Assembly: GCF_016907695.1 (NCBI RefSeq)
Contig: NZ_JAFBCK010000001.1
Coordinates: 5,816,001 to 5,880,000 of the forward strand
DNA: 64,000 bases
Direction: 5' to 3'
From: Actinokineospora baliensis
GTDB taxonomy: Bacteria > Actinomycetota > Actinomycetes > Mycobacteriales > Pseudonocardiaceae
Position 1 is the stretch's first letter. Every line of letters begins with the position of its first letter. Positions 8,338 through 17,321 of the stretch are shown here, in pieces. The notes under the pieces were generated by a model. It saw nothing but the letters and a program-made list of their open reading frames with translations. It had not been told where the DNA came from and did no database searches. Position numbers and translations under genes: made by a program.

Positions 8338-9372
8338 CTACTTCGGCGTGGACAGCACCACCACGCTGTCGACCTTCAGCTGAGCACCCTGCCCCCACAG
8401 CCGGTTCGACGGCAGACTGGCGTTGTCCAGGAAGGTCTGCGGGGTCGGCGCGCCCTTGAGGGTGTTGAAGTACTTGTTGGGGGCGTCGGAGATCCGGACC
8501 AGCCCCGGGCTGCCCTTCACGGACCCGGCGAGGAAGGTGAACATGCCCAACCCGCAGGCCAACTGCCGGGGGTGGACGTGCTCCTCGCGCCCGCCGAGGT
8601 CCATCAGCAGGTACTTGCGGTCGAGCACCCGGTGCCCGATCTTGTCCACCCGCAGCGCGCTGCGCCGGTCAACGCGCCATTCCACCGCGCCAGCGGCGTT
8701 GTCCAGCACGGTCTCCAGGACGTGGACCTGATCCGGCCGCCTGCTCGCCACGGGGACGGCGTAGGTGAAGGCGGCGTGGTCCTTGCCCGCGACGGGGAGC
8801 CGCTCGTAGATGGCGTAGATCGTGTTGTTGGTGAGCACGAAGTCGGCCACCACCTGAGTCTCGGTGTCGATCGTCGCGGTCGAGGTCGCCGCCAGCCGCA
8901 GATCCCCGTCCGGGTTGGCCACCGCAGCGCCGAAGGGGTGCTCCCGCACCCCGAACGTGCGCCCGGCAAGCGTGGTGCGACAGGTCAGCAGATGCCCGGG
9001 AGTGGCGTCGAACCCGGGGAACCCGCTGCTGGCGGTGTGGTTGACGGTGGTGATCCACTTCAACTGGTCGAGATCACCGCCGCCGCCCCGGCTCTCTGGA
9101 GCTGTGGTGAACCGGAACGCGGGCTCCCCGGTCCTCGGGTTGGTCCCGGTCGGCACGACGGTGAGCACCCCGTTGGCCGTGGTCGGCCTGGCGTCCCCGG
9201 TCGGGAAGCCCTCAGCGGGCCACGGAGCCCACTTCGCACTGCTGAACCCGTCGTCGAAGTCGTCCCAGACGAGCGTGAACCCACCGGTAGCGGCGGCGGT
9301 GGCCGGGACGGTGGCCGCCAGCGCCATGGCGAGGACGACCGAGGTGAGCTTTGCCGTTGAGCGGAGGGACAC
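8338..9372 (-). CDS. Secreted DUF6081-like protein
   Basis: This is a 344-residue protein with a Sec signal peptide (VSLRSTAKLTSVVLAMALAA, cleavage after the TAAA region). The mature part begins GGFTLVWDDFDDGFSSAKW. That D-D-F..GF....KW pattern, with alternating beta-strand sequence afterwards, recalls actinobacterial secreted DUF6081 proteins of lectin-like fold; the assignment is tentative. GTG at 9372 is chosen because it starts the signal peptide and follows GGGGAAGG; upstream in-frame codons are non-secretory. An inverted repeat CGGAA-CCCA-TTCCG lies at 9394-9407, a possible operator for this gene. It would act outside the cell; its substrate is unknown. Confidence 0.7.
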   Translation of the reverse strand: MSLRSTAKLTSVVLAMALAATVPATAAATGGFTLVWDDFDDGFSSAKWAPWPAEGFPTGDARPTTANGVLTVVPTGTNPRTGEPAFRFTTAPESRGGGGDLDQLKWITTVNHTASSGFPGFDATPGHLLTCRTTLAGRTFGVREHPFGAAVANPDGDLRLAATSTATIDTETQVVADFVLTNNTIYAIYERLPVAGKDHAAFTYAVPVASRRPDQVHVLETVLDNAAGAVEWRVDRRSALRVDKIGHRVLDRKYLLMDLGGREEHVHPRQLACGLGMFTFLAGSVKGSPGLVRISDAPNKYFNTLKGAPTPQTFLDNASLPSNRLWGQGAQLKVDSVVVLSTPK

Positions 9373-9542
9373 CTGGTACCACCTTCCCCTTAGCGGAACC
9401 CATTCCGTTTCTGCACCCACGATAGCCCAGAGACGCGCCCCCCTGGCAAGGGCCAAGATCGCGATTGCCGCCGTCTCCCGGAGTTGTCCACACCCCCAAC
9501 CCGCGACAACCACACCCGACCAGCACTCCCCACTACACTGGA

Positions 9543-9592
9543 TTCGGGGGCGACTCAGGCCGGTTCGATCTTGAACTCCTGGCCACCCCGAA
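9543..9592 (+). other. Two-tier hairpin in the divergent promoter region upstream of the sensor gene
   Basis: Outer stem TTCGGGG (9543-9549) pairs with CCCCGAA (9586-9592). Inside, GGCC and GTTC (9558-9566) pair with GAAC and GGCC (9573-9584). It lies between divergent genes, so it is unlikely to be a terminator. A TACACT hexamer at 9534-9539 could start a transcript just before it. It may be a structured leader or an operator; no known riboswitch is recognised. Confidence 0.35.
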
Positions 9593-9631
9593 CCCGCCCC
9601 CTCTCAAGGCGGGCGCGGGCATACTCTCCTG

Positions 9632-10516
9632 ATGATCGGTGGACCGCGGCGGGCGTTCCTCGTGGTGTCCGCCCTCCGCGACAAGGCGTGGTTGTGGACG
9701 CTCATCGGGCACCTGCACGATGTGCTCGACCGGGACGGCGTCGACCTGGTCTTCAAGGCACCGCACCGCGACTACGACGTGCTGGGGACCCGGCGGTTGT
9801 TGCGCGGCATCACGCAGCGGGGGGACGACCGGTGCGGGTTCGTGATGGTGACCGATCCCGCGCGGCTCGGGGCGGCGCTGCACGAGTTCAGCGCGGAGCT
9901 CGGCGGGCCGGTGGTGTACGTCGACGTTGAGCCGTTCACGCGCGAGGAGGACTACCCGGCGGTGACCGCGTTCGTGGGCTACTCGGCGCGGGAGATCGGA
10001 GTGACGGCGGGACGCTGGGTCGGGCGGGTACTGCCCGGGCCGGAGTCGGCGGTGCACATCGTGGCCAGTCGCGAGCACGCGGGACGGCAGGACGGGTTCG
10101 TGGAGGCGCTGCGGGCCGCACTGCCGGGGACGCGGGTCTCGGTGGACGACACCTGTGCGTTCACCAGGGCGCTCGCCCAGGACTCCGTGCGGGCCCGGCT
10201 CCGGCGCGGCCCGCTCGACGCGGTGTTCGGCACCAACGACGAGATGGCGCTCGGGGCGGTGGACGCGCTGCGGTGGGCTGATCGGGAGGATGTTTTCGTC
10301 GTCGGGGTCGATGGGGCGGCTGACGCGCTGGCGCTGATCGACGCGGGGGACAGTCCGTTGCGGGCCACGGTCGTGCAGGACTCGTACGCCATCGCCGAGG
10401 CGGCGGTCGACCTGATGCACCGGCTCCTCGGTGGTCGGCCGGTGCGGACGCGGACCTTCCTGGAGCCGGTCGTCCACCTCAACCGCACCCGCGAATCGAC
10501 CTCGACGGGCCGTTGA
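9632..10516 (+). CDS. LacI-fold (periplasmic-binding-like) sensor protein without DNA-binding domain
   Basis: This 294-aa protein has the type-1 periplasmic-binding fold of LacI/GalR effector domains: strand/helix alternation, the FGTNDEMALGAVDAL segment and the VVGVDGAADAL segment, which line the sugar pocket in relatives. It has neither the roughly 50-residue N-terminal HTH of LacI regulators nor a signal peptide, so it is a stand-alone cytoplasmic sensor or a degenerate regulator. The ATG has no ribosome site; TACTCT at 9622-9627 suggests a near-leaderless mRNA. It does not adjoin the ABC operon (7.7 kb), but could be functionally linked to it. The sequence is intact, with normal codon use. 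Confidence 0.8.
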   Translation: MIGGPRRAFLVVSALRDKAWLWTLIGHLHDVLDRDGVDLVFKAPHRDYDVLGTRRLLRGITQRGDDRCGFVMVTDPARLGAALHEFSAELGGPVVYVDVEPFTREEDYPAVTAFVGYSAREIGVTAGRWVGRVLPGPESAVHIVASREHAGRQDGFVEALRAALPGTRVSVDDTCAFTRALAQDSVRARLRRGPLDAVFGTNDEMALGAVDALRWADREDVFVVGVDGAADALALIDAGDSPLRATVVQDSYAIAEAAVDLMHRLLGGRPVRTRTFLEPVVHLNRTRESTSTGR

Positions 10517-10517
10517 G

Positions 10518-11384
10518 TCACCTGAGGGCGGCCGTGAACGCCTGGATCTTGGGGTGGTTCCCCGCGCTGCGGCGGGTGGTGGTGAAGAGGGTGCGGGCGG
10601 GGGCGCCGGGGAGGCGGCGGGTGGTGGTCGCGGGGTGGTCGGAGGCGCCGGAGAGGGCGGGCAGTAGGGCGGCGGCCAGGCCGTGTTCGACGAACCGCAG
10701 GTGGATCCGCAGGTCGGTCGAGGTGTAGCGGACGTCGGGTTCGAAGCCGGCTCGGCGGCACTCTGCGGTTGACCACTCCCGTGCGGTGGTGCCGTCGGGC
10801 TCCATCACGAACGGCCGCGCCGCCAGGCGGGGCAGTGAGCGCTCGCGCCACGCGGACGGGACCACCAACCGGAGCTCGTCGGCGAACAGGTCCTGGCGTT
10901 CGGTTTCCCGCAGCCGGGGCAGCGGGTGCCCGGGGTACTCCTCACCGAGCACGACGTCGAACTCGCCCGCGATCAGCGCCGGGAGGGCCACCTCGGACTC
11001 CAGTTCGGTCACCTCGACGCGCAGCCCGGGGTGCTGCCGCAGCAACCGGGTGAGCGCGGTGGGCACGAGGGTGAGCACGGCGGTCTGGAACGCGGCGACC
11101 CGCAGCGTGCCGACGGTTTCGTGCTGGGACCGCGCGAGCGCCGCCTCAGCCCGCTCCACTTCCTCGAGCAACACCTCCGCGTGCGCCACGAGGACCTCCG
11201 CCTGCGCGGTCAGCCGAACCCGGCGACCCACCGGCTCGAGCAGCTGGACCCCGGCCTCCTTCTCCAAAGTGGACAGCTGTTGCGACACCGCGGAAGCGCT
11301 GTAGGACAGGGCTTCCGCGACGGCAGCGATGGTGCCGCGGCGGGCGAGTTCGCGCAGCAACCGCAGACGTCGGAGATCGAGCAC
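10518..11384 (-). CDS. LysR family transcriptional regulator
   Basis: This 288-residue regulator has the N-terminal winged HTH (LDLRRLRLLRELARRGTIAAVAEALSYSASAVSQQL, about residues 2-40) and a LysR substrate-binding domain from about residue 90 (VGTLRVAAFQTAVLTLVPTAL). GTG at 11384 follows GGGAGGT by five bases; longer in-frame starts have no ribosome site and precede the family's usual N-terminus. It is divergent from the ammonia-lyase/amidase operon with 80 bp between, the classical LysR arrangement, so it probably controls that operon in response to a substrate amino acid. Its 3' end meets the sensor gene tail to tail, one base apart. Confidence 0.93.
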   Translation of the reverse strand: MLDLRRLRLLRELARRGTIAAVAEALSYSASAVSQQLSTLEKEAGVQLLEPVGRRVRLTAQAEVLVAHAEVLLEEVERAEAALARSQHETVGTLRVAAFQTAVLTLVPTALTRLLRQHPGLRVEVTELESEVALPALIAGEFDVVLGEEYPGHPLPRLRETERQDLFADELRLVVPSAWRERSLPRLAARPFVMEPDGTTAREWSTAECRRAGFEPDVRYTSTDLRIHLRFVEHGLAAALLPALSGASDHPATTTRRLPGAPARTLFTTTRRSAGNHPKIQAFTAALR

Positions 11385-11464
11385 AGCACCTCCCAAACCA
11401 TCGGATCTGCTTAGCATTATCGGCCATCTATCCGCACTGGACCTGTTGTGTCCACCGGACGACG

Positions 11465-12457
11465 ATGGACGCCATGACGTCCTACTACTCACCAGCCGCT
11501 CGGGACTGGATCGGCCCGGTTGTGTCCACAGCGGCGGGCGCCTTCCACCGGTCGCTACCGGGGTACGCCCCCACGCCGTTGGTCAGCGTCCCCGAGATCG
11601 CGGCCGAGCTCGGTGTCGCGCGGGTGCTGGTGAAGGACGAGTCGTCGCGGTTGGGGTTGCCCGCGTTCAAGGTGCTCGGCGCGTCCTGGGCGTGCGCGCA
11701 GGTCCTCCGGCAGCACCCCGGCGCCGAGTTGGTGACCGCGACCGACGGCAACCACGGCCGCGCGGTCGCCCGTATGGCGACTCACTTCGGTGTCGGGGCA
11801 ACGGTGTTCGTCCCCGATGTGATGCTCCAGCAGACCGCCGACCGCATCGCCACCGAAGGCGCGCGAGTCCTGCGGGTCGGTGGTGACTACGACGCGGCGG
11901 TGAAAGAAGCCGCCGAGTTCGCCGACGCGCGGGCGGACCGGGCGTTGGTGCAGGACATGGCCTGGGACGGGTACGAGCAAGTGCCGGGGTGGATCGTCGA
12001 GGGCTACGAGACGTTGCTCCGCGAGATCGACGCCGAGGTGACGCCGGACCTGGTGGTCGTCCCGGTCGGTGTCGGGTCGCTGGCCGAAGCCGTTGTGCGG
12101 CACTACCGGCAGCCGGGCGTCCCGCACGCCAGCGTCCTGTCCGTCGAGCCCGACACCGCCGCGTGCCTGCTCGCGAGCCTGACCGCCGATGAGCCGGTCA
12201 CCGTGCCCACGGGGGCGACGGTGATGGCGGGACTCAACTGCGGCACCGTGTCCAGCGCGGCGTGGCCGGTGTTGCGCGCGGGATGTGACAGGGCCACGGT
12301 CGTCAGCGACGCCGAAGCGCTGCGCGCCGTCGGCGATCTCCGCGAGCTCGGCATCTCTTCCGGCCCCAGCGGTGCGGCGACCCTCGCGGGTGCCCGGCGG
12401 ATCGACCTCCCAGCGGACGCCGTTGTCGTCCTGCTCAGCACGGAAGGACGCGGCTGA
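11465..12457 (+). CDS. Diaminopropionate ammonia-lyase-like PLP enzyme
   Basis: This is a fold-type II PLP enzyme (about 330 aa). FKVLGA contains the Schiff-base lysine near residue 63. The block ATDGNHGRAVA matches diaminopropionate ammonia-lyases (E. coli YgeX), and VPVGVGSLAEAVVRHY is the phosphate-binding region. The likely reaction is alpha,beta-elimination of 2,3-diaminopropionate or a related amino acid to pyruvate plus ammonia. The start could be 11465 or 11474. The stop overlaps the start of the M20 gene by one base (TGATG). The E. coli ygeX-ygeY pair has the same association of this lyase with an M20 enzyme, which supports a catabolic unit for non-protein amino acids. Confidence 0.88.
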   Translation: MDAMTSYYSPAARDWIGPVVSTAAGAFHRSLPGYAPTPLVSVPEIAAELGVARVLVKDESSRLGLPAFKVLGASWACAQVLRQHPGAELVTATDGNHGRAVARMATHFGVGATVFVPDVMLQQTADRIATEGARVLRVGGDYDAAVKEAAEFADARADRALVQDMAWDGYEQVPGWIVEGYETLLREIDAEVTPDLVVVPVGVGSLAEAVVRHYRQPGVPHASVLSVEPDTAACLLASLTADEPVTVPTGATVMAGLNCGTVSSAAWPVLRAGCDRATVVSDAEALRAVGDLRELGISSGPSGAATLAGARRIDLPADAVVVLLSTEGRG

Positions 12458-13734
12458 TGACCGTCCGGATCAACAGGGACCGGCTGTGGTCCACCCTGGT
12501 GGAGCTCAAGGAGATCGGCGCCTACGACGACGCGGCCACCGGGCTGCGCGGGGTGCGCCGCCTCGCCCTGACCGACGCGGACGCCGAGGCGCGCCGCCGG
12601 TGCGTGGCGTGGATGGTCGAGGCCGGGTTGCGGGTGCGGGTCGACCGGATCGGCAACGTCTACGCGACCCGACCGGGGCGGGACCCGTCGCTGCCGTGCG
12701 TGCTGATGGGGTCCCACATCGACACGGTGGCCACCGGTGGCGCGTTCGACGGCACCCTCGGCGTCCTCGGTGGCATCGAGGTGATGCGCACCCTCAACGA
12801 CGCGGGAATCGAGACCCTGCGCGACATCGAGGTCGGGTTCTTCACGGAAGAGGAGGGCGTCCGGTTCGGCACCGACATGCTCGGGTCCGCGGTGACCGCC
12901 GGGCGCATCCCGCTCGACCACGCCCACAAGCTCACCGACGCCGACGGCAAGACGGTGGCCGACGAACTCGTCCGCATCGGGTTCGACGGCGACGCCCACG
13001 AACGGCGTCCCGTGCCCCACGCCTACATCGAATGCCACATCGAGCAGGGCCCGATCCTGGCCGACGCGGGCGTCGACATCGGCATCGTCGAGGGCGTGCA
13101 GTCCATCTCGTGGCAGCGCCTCACCCTGCGCGGCGAGGCGGCCCACGCGGGCACCACCCCGATCTCCGCGCGCCATGACGCGGGCCTGGTCGCCGCACTG
13201 GTCGTGGTCGAGGCCCGCCGGATGTGCGACAGCGGCGAGTTCGGCCAACTGCGCGCCACCGTCGGCAACTTCACCCTCGGCGAGGGCCAGACCAACGTCG
13301 TCCCGCACGAAGCGACCATCACCCTCGACCTGCGCAACCCCGACGACGCCCTGATGACCGCCGCCGAACAACACATCGCCGCATACGTCGCTTCGACCGC
13401 CACCCACCACGGCGTCACGGCAGCTTGGGAACGCATGGCCAAGACCGCGGTCGTCCCGTTCGACACAGGAATCCAGGACCTCTTGGCCGCCACCGCAGAA
13501 GACCTCGGCCTGCCCTACGTCCGAGCGATGTCGGGAGCAGGCCACGACGCCCAGGAAATCGCCGCGATCTGCCCCACCGCGATGGTGTTCGTCGCAGGCG
13601 AAAACGGTGGAATCAGCCACACCCCGCGCGAGTACTCCACCCCCACGGCCTGCGCCAACGGCACAGACGTCCTGGCCAACGCCGTACTCCGCCTGGCCAA
13701 CCAACCTCAAAGCGGGGCAGGTGCGATCATCTAG
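12457..13734 (+). CDS. M20-family amidase (N-carbamoyl-L-amino acid hydrolase/allantoate amidohydrolase type)
   Basis: This 425-aa binuclear metal hydrolase has its ligands in the expected places: GSHIDT (His, Asp), GGAFDGTLGV, FFTEEEGVRF (Glu pair) and HIEQGPIL (His), plus the late HTPREYS histidine. HIEQGP is the hallmark of the carbamoylase/AllC/beta-ureidopropionase branch rather than peptidases. It would cleave an N-carbamoyl or ureido group, releasing CO2 and ammonia, and could feed an amino acid to the coupled lyase. Its start overlaps the lyase stop, so they are co-translated. The exact substrate cannot be read from the sequence. Confidence 0.9.
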   Translation: MTVRINRDRLWSTLVELKEIGAYDDAATGLRGVRRLALTDADAEARRRCVAWMVEAGLRVRVDRIGNVYATRPGRDPSLPCVLMGSHIDTVATGGAFDGTLGVLGGIEVMRTLNDAGIETLRDIEVGFFTEEEGVRFGTDMLGSAVTAGRIPLDHAHKLTDADGKTVADELVRIGFDGDAHERRPVPHAYIECHIEQGPILADAGVDIGIVEGVQSISWQRLTLRGEAAHAGTTPISARHDAGLVAALVVVEARRMCDSGEFGQLRATVGNFTLGEGQTNVVPHEATITLDLRNPDDALMTAAEQHIAAYVASTATHHGVTAAWERMAKTAVVPFDTGIQDLLAATAEDLGLPYVRAMSGAGHDAQEIAAICPTAMVFVAGENGGISHTPREYSTPTACANGTDVLANAVLRLANQPQSGAGAII

Positions 13735-13758
13735 GGATCTCGGGGTTGGAGGTTCCTG

Positions 13759-14841
13759 GTGGCAGCTCGGAAGACGAGGAACAGCGTGTCGGGGCGGGTC
13801 GACGGGCAGGTGGTGCAGGCCGGGACGATCACCGGGCCGGTGACGATGCACTCGAGCGGGATCGCTCTGCCGGTGTGGGCGCGAGTGGCGCTGATCGGTG
13901 TGGCGGCGGCTGTCGTGGCACTGACCGTGGTTGTGCTGACGCGGTCCGAGCCCGAACCGGAGTTGCGTGCGGTGGTCGCGGTGGGGCCTGGCAGGTGCGC
14001 GGGCGGTTGGGTGGTGCCGCCGCCCGCAGGGCCTGTGACGGTGGTCGACCGGCCGGAGGGATCCGTGCAGGCCGACCAGGGGCAGGTCGCGGTGACGCTG
14101 CAGGGGTCGACATCGGCCGCGGTCGTGCTGCAGTCGATGCGGGTAGAAGTGGTGTCACGGCGACCTGCGATGAGCGGGGTGTGGTTGCAAACGCCATGCG
14201 AGGGTGACGTCAAGCCACGCAGTTTCGGAGTGGACCTGAACAAGCCCACCGCGGCGGCGATCGGCCTGCCCGGGCGCAGCAGCGGCGAGAAGGTGCCCGC
14301 GCCGAGTTTCCCGTTCCAGGTCAACGAGTCCGAGGTCGAGCAGTTCCTGATCACCCCGAACGTCTCGACCGACGACGTCGAGTGGCGCCTGCGCGTCACC
14401 TGGACCTCCGGCGACCGCCGCGGCGAAACGGTGGTCGACGACAACGGCCGCCCGTTCCGCACCACCGCCACCACCGGCGTCAGCGCGTCCTACTGCGCCG
14501 ATCTGGCCAGCTCGACCTGGCACCCGTCGACCCCGAGCGCGCGGTGCGCCACCCTGCGCTCCCCCGCCGAGGCCAGCCTGGTCGGCACGTGGCGAGGAGC
14601 GGGAACCCTGACCATCGCCCAGGACGGCACCGCCACCTGGACCACCGGCTCCGGCACGGCGACGATCCGCCTGCTGTCCATACTGGACCAGAAGGCCACC
14701 GCGGACGTCGTTGCCAGCACTACCCCCGAGATCGCCGCGGGCGAACGCCTGTCCCTGGTCTACTTCTCCGACGGCATCACCGCCTACACCCAACTCGGCG
14801 CCGAGCTCTCCTGGTGCCGCCCCGACATCGCCTGCCGGTAG
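13759..14841 (+). CDS. Bitopic membrane protein with N-terminal RHIM-like amyloid-type motif
   Basis: This 360-aa protein has a cytoplasmic N-terminus of about 35 residues containing GRVDGQVVQAGTITGPV, the same GxVxGxVVQAGxIxG pattern as in the NACHT and NB-ARC proteins of this window. One membrane helix follows (ALPVWARVALIGVAAAVVAL, about residues 36-60), then roughly 300 residues outside with a few cysteines and no recognised domain. GTG at 13759 is preceded by GGAGG with six bases spacing. RHIM-like motifs let NLR switches seed partner proteins, so this could be a membrane-located partner or executioner for such switches. That is inference. It ends three bases from the convergent Sel1 gene. 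Confidence 0.75.
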   Translation: MAARKTRNSVSGRVDGQVVQAGTITGPVTMHSSGIALPVWARVALIGVAAAVVALTVVVLTRSEPEPELRAVVAVGPGRCAGGWVVPPPAGPVTVVDRPEGSVQADQGQVAVTLQGSTSAAVVLQSMRVEVVSRRPAMSGVWLQTPCEGDVKPRSFGVDLNKPTAAAIGLPGRSSGEKVPAPSFPFQVNESEVEQFLITPNVSTDDVEWRLRVTWTSGDRRGETVVDDNGRPFRTTATTGVSASYCADLASSTWHPSTPSARCATLRSPAEASLVGTWRGAGTLTIAQDGTATWTTGSGTATIRLLSILDQKATADVVASTTPEIAAGERLSLVYFSDGITAYTQLGAELSWCRPDIACR

Positions 14842-14844
14842 CGG

Positions 14845-15213
14845 TCAGTGGCCGAGGGTCCGGAGCGCGGCCAGGTTGTCGACCGCGTGCGGATCACCGG
14901 CCGCGGCGCCCGCCTCGTACCAGCGCAGCGCCTCATCGCCGTCACCCAGGAAGTCGTGGATGTCACCGAGCAGGTTCATCGAGTCCCCCTCCCCAGCCTC
15001 AGCCGCCCGCACCAACCACGGCCGGGCGTCGTCTTCATCCCCGCGAACGTGCCACAGGAACGCCCCCAACTCCGCCATGGCCCGAACGTGCCCCTGCTTA
15101 GCCGCGGCCCGCAGCAGGGTCTCGACCAGCTGCTCGATCGCGCTCTCGTCCTCGTAACCGGTGAGCGTGTCCGCCAATCGCAACGCCTCGGCTAGCTGGT
15201 CTTCAGCCATCAT
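14845..15213 (-). CDS. Sel1/TPR-like repeat protein
   Basis: This 122-residue soluble protein is built of Sel1-like helical hairpins: AAAKQGHVRAMAELGAFLW, AAEAGEGDSMNLLGDIHDFL and GAAAGDPHAVDNLAAL follow the AxxGxxxAxxxLG pattern. Such repeats mediate protein-protein contacts. The ATGATG start has no ribosome site, but TAGGCT at 15220-15225 lies six bases upstream, suggesting a leaderless transcript. It is convergent with the RHIM-motif membrane protein; whether the two cooperate is unknown. Confidence 0.8.
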   Translation of the reverse strand: MMAEDQLAEALRLADTLTGYEDESAIEQLVETLLRAAAKQGHVRAMAELGAFLWHVRGDEDDARPWLVRAAEAGEGDSMNLLGDIHDFLGDGDEALRWYEAGAAAGDPHAVDNLAALRTLGH

Positions 15214-15242
15214 GCGGGGAGCCTAACCTCCGCCCCACCGGT

Positions 15243-15288
15243 CCCCTCTGGACGTGGCCAGCCGTGTCGGCTGGCCACGTCCAGGGGC
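15243..15288 (-). terminator. Long perfect hairpin terminator
   Basis: A 16-bp perfect stem (TGGACGTGGCCAGCCG and its complement, loop TGT) is extended by CCCC/GGGG. It lies just past the stop of the secreted choice-of-anchor P gene. It is also upstream of the Sel1 gene, so it insulates the two. Confidence 0.8.
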
Positions 15289-15289
15289 G

Positions 15290-16984
15290 TCAGGTCCCGC
15301 AGGGCGGGCCCAAGGCGGCGCGGGCGTGGCCGACGATGATGTCGGTGCCTGCTAGCAGTCTGATGTGGAGGGCGTTCACCGTGATTCCGTTGGGGCGCCT
15401 GATCTGCTCGTTGGTCGTGACGGTGCCTACCAGCGGGATGCTGATGTTGATCGATGTCGTCGGCACGATCAGTCGGCCCGCGATGCGGAGGTTGGACAGG
15501 GTGCTGGTGCCGGTCACGGCGATCGCCCCGGTCGGGGTGGTGGTCGCCACCGCTTCTGAGCGGAGTTCGTCGGCGGTGATCAGGCCGCCGAGGAGGTTGG
15601 CGGCGGCTGTGTGCGTTGTAGCGCGGGCGGTGCGCAGGCCATTGGCGTCAACCGTGGCGACCGCGTCGTCGGCGATCACGGCGGAGGTGCCGATCGGCGG
15701 GAGCGGCGCGTCGGCGAGGGTGTCACTGTCGGAGCCGGGTGTGGTGGTGCAGGTCAGGTCGGCGGGTGCGATGGGCGGCAGGGGGCCGAGCAGGGTCGAC
15801 ACGCGGGCCGCGTGGGCGTGCGCGTCGAAGGTGTACGCCGGGCCGACGACGCGCAGGGTGGAGCACGAAGGCGGGTCCAGACCAACTAGAGAGGTCACAT
15901 CACCGGCGCAAGTCCTATATGTACCAACGGTTTCCGGTCGAACCGGGATGGTGACCGTGCACGACGCCGCGCCTGCGGGCAACGTGGCCGTGGTGTGGAG
16001 GTTGGTCGAGCCGCTGGTCCCGAACACCGGGTCGGCGCACGTCGTGTCGGTGGCCGTCGTGGCGGCGCCCAAGCCCGGTGGGAGGTTCACCCGGAACGAC
16101 CAGCCCGCCTTGGTGCTCAACTCACTCGTGTTGGTCACGGTGAGCGTCAGCGCCGTGGTGGTCCCGACCTCCACCGGCTCCGCCGCGTACGCCACGTCCA
16201 GCCGCGGCGTCACGTCCAGCACCCTCAGGTTGTCGAACGCGCCGTCGTTGCCGTTGCCGCTTGCCTGGTCGTTCACCAGTCGCACCCCGACCGACGTGCC
16301 GGAGAACAGCACCGGGGCGTCGCTGTGGAACGTGCCCAGCGATGTCCCGTTGACCACCGTGGTCGCGTCGACGCAGGGCACGATCGGCCGCTGGAACGCG
16401 GGGACCGCCGTGCCGCCGTCGAGCAGGTAGAAGGCGTACCTGGCGTTGGCGCCGTGGCAGTTCTGCTCGGCGACGTCCACGGAGAACGACACGAACCGGT
16501 TCGCCGCCGACAACGGGATCGGCGCGACGGTCTGCAGTTGGACCTTCCCGGCGCCCGGGTCCTGGTGCGTGTAGGCCGTGACCGCGTGGTTGGTCGCGCC
16601 GGTGCCGTCCGCCCAGTCCCCCAAATCCCCGGCCAGGTCCTTCACCCTCGGCCACCACCCGAAGCACCCGGCGCCCGGCGGGTCGTTCGCCTGGTTCAGC
16701 CGGGACGCGACGATGCCGTTGCACGCGGTCAACCACGCGGGGTCCGCCGTGTACGTCTGCGCCAGCGGCCCAGGCCCGGTGTAGTCGTCGACCCAGGTGA
16801 CCGCGGCGCCTTGGCCGTTCTCGAAATTCTCCTCGAACACCACGGTCGGCGCCGACGGAACCCCCGGCTGCGCCGCGGGCGCCGCGACGGCGGGTGTGGC
16901 CAGGGCGACCACACCGGGCAGGCTCACCAGAGCCACCGCGACCGCCGCACCCCACCTGCGGCCCGAACGACGAGAGACGTCCAC
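15290..16984 (-). CDS. Secreted choice-of-anchor P family protein
   Basis: This 564-aa exported protein has a signal peptide VDVSRRSGRRWGAAVAVALV... with cleavage near AVAAPAA. An N-terminal jelly-roll-like part (about residues 40-260, VVFEENFENGQG, GAFDNLRVLDV) is followed by a DUF11-like beta domain (VEVGTTTALTLTVTNTSELS). The C-terminus, including GITVNALHIRLLAGTDIIVGHA, is typical of actinobacterial choice-of-anchor P proteins. GTG at 16984 is chosen because GGGAGG lies seven bases upstream. It is divergent from another secreted protein across 337 bp. A surface or matrix role is likely; no catalytic site is seen. Confidence 0.8.
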   Translation of the reverse strand: MDVSRRSGRRWGAAVAVALVSLPGVVALATPAVAAPAAQPGVPSAPTVVFEENFENGQGAAVTWVDDYTGPGPLAQTYTADPAWLTACNGIVASRLNQANDPPGAGCFGWWPRVKDLAGDLGDWADGTGATNHAVTAYTHQDPGAGKVQLQTVAPIPLSAANRFVSFSVDVAEQNCHGANARYAFYLLDGGTAVPAFQRPIVPCVDATTVVNGTSLGTFHSDAPVLFSGTSVGVRLVNDQASGNGNDGAFDNLRVLDVTPRLDVAYAAEPVEVGTTTALTLTVTNTSELSTKAGWSFRVNLPPGLGAATTATDTTCADPVFGTSGSTNLHTTATLPAGAASCTVTIPVRPETVGTYRTCAGDVTSLVGLDPPSCSTLRVVGPAYTFDAHAHAARVSTLLGPLPPIAPADLTCTTTPGSDSDTLADAPLPPIGTSAVIADDAVATVDANGLRTARATTHTAAANLLGGLITADELRSEAVATTTPTGAIAVTGTSTLSNLRIAGRLIVPTTSINISIPLVGTVTTNEQIRRPNGITVNALHIRLLAGTDIIVGHARAALGPPCGT

Positions 16985-17321
16985 GGCAGAACCTCCCAAA
17001 GCGTCGGAAACGGACCAGCCGAACCGGTCCGAGGGAGTTCATCGCGCCGCGCCGGACGCTGGTTGCACCAGGTGGACAGTGCTCACCCCACCGGGGACCA
17101 CGTTCACCCGGGACCACCCGCCACGGGCACAGCGGCGGTGGCGGACGCCGGTCGCGTTGCTCTCTTCGAGGACCCGGTCGGGTGGCGCTCGGCGAGCGGG
17201 TGACCGCCGCCGGGCCCGTTCGCGGACCGTTCACACGAAGATCATGTCCGGGAGGCGGCCCGTTGGGTCGGTGTCGGGAAGGTCGAGTGGCCCTGCCGGA
17301 TCGACCTCGAGGACGGATCTC
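16985..17321. other. 337-bp divergent intergenic region
   Basis: It lies between two divergent genes for secreted proteins and must hold both promoters. ORFs crossing it on either strand are extensions without codon-bias support. No operator, RNA gene or repeat was recognised with confidence. Confidence 0.5.

Noticed and set aside
9541..9600. tRNA or tmRNA-like sequence around GGTTCGATC
   Set aside because: The surrounding stems do not form acceptor and T arms, and no anticodon arm is present.
15873..15888. dre-like sequence GCGGGTCCAGACCAAC
   Set aside because: It matches dre poorly at the edges and lies inside a coding region.
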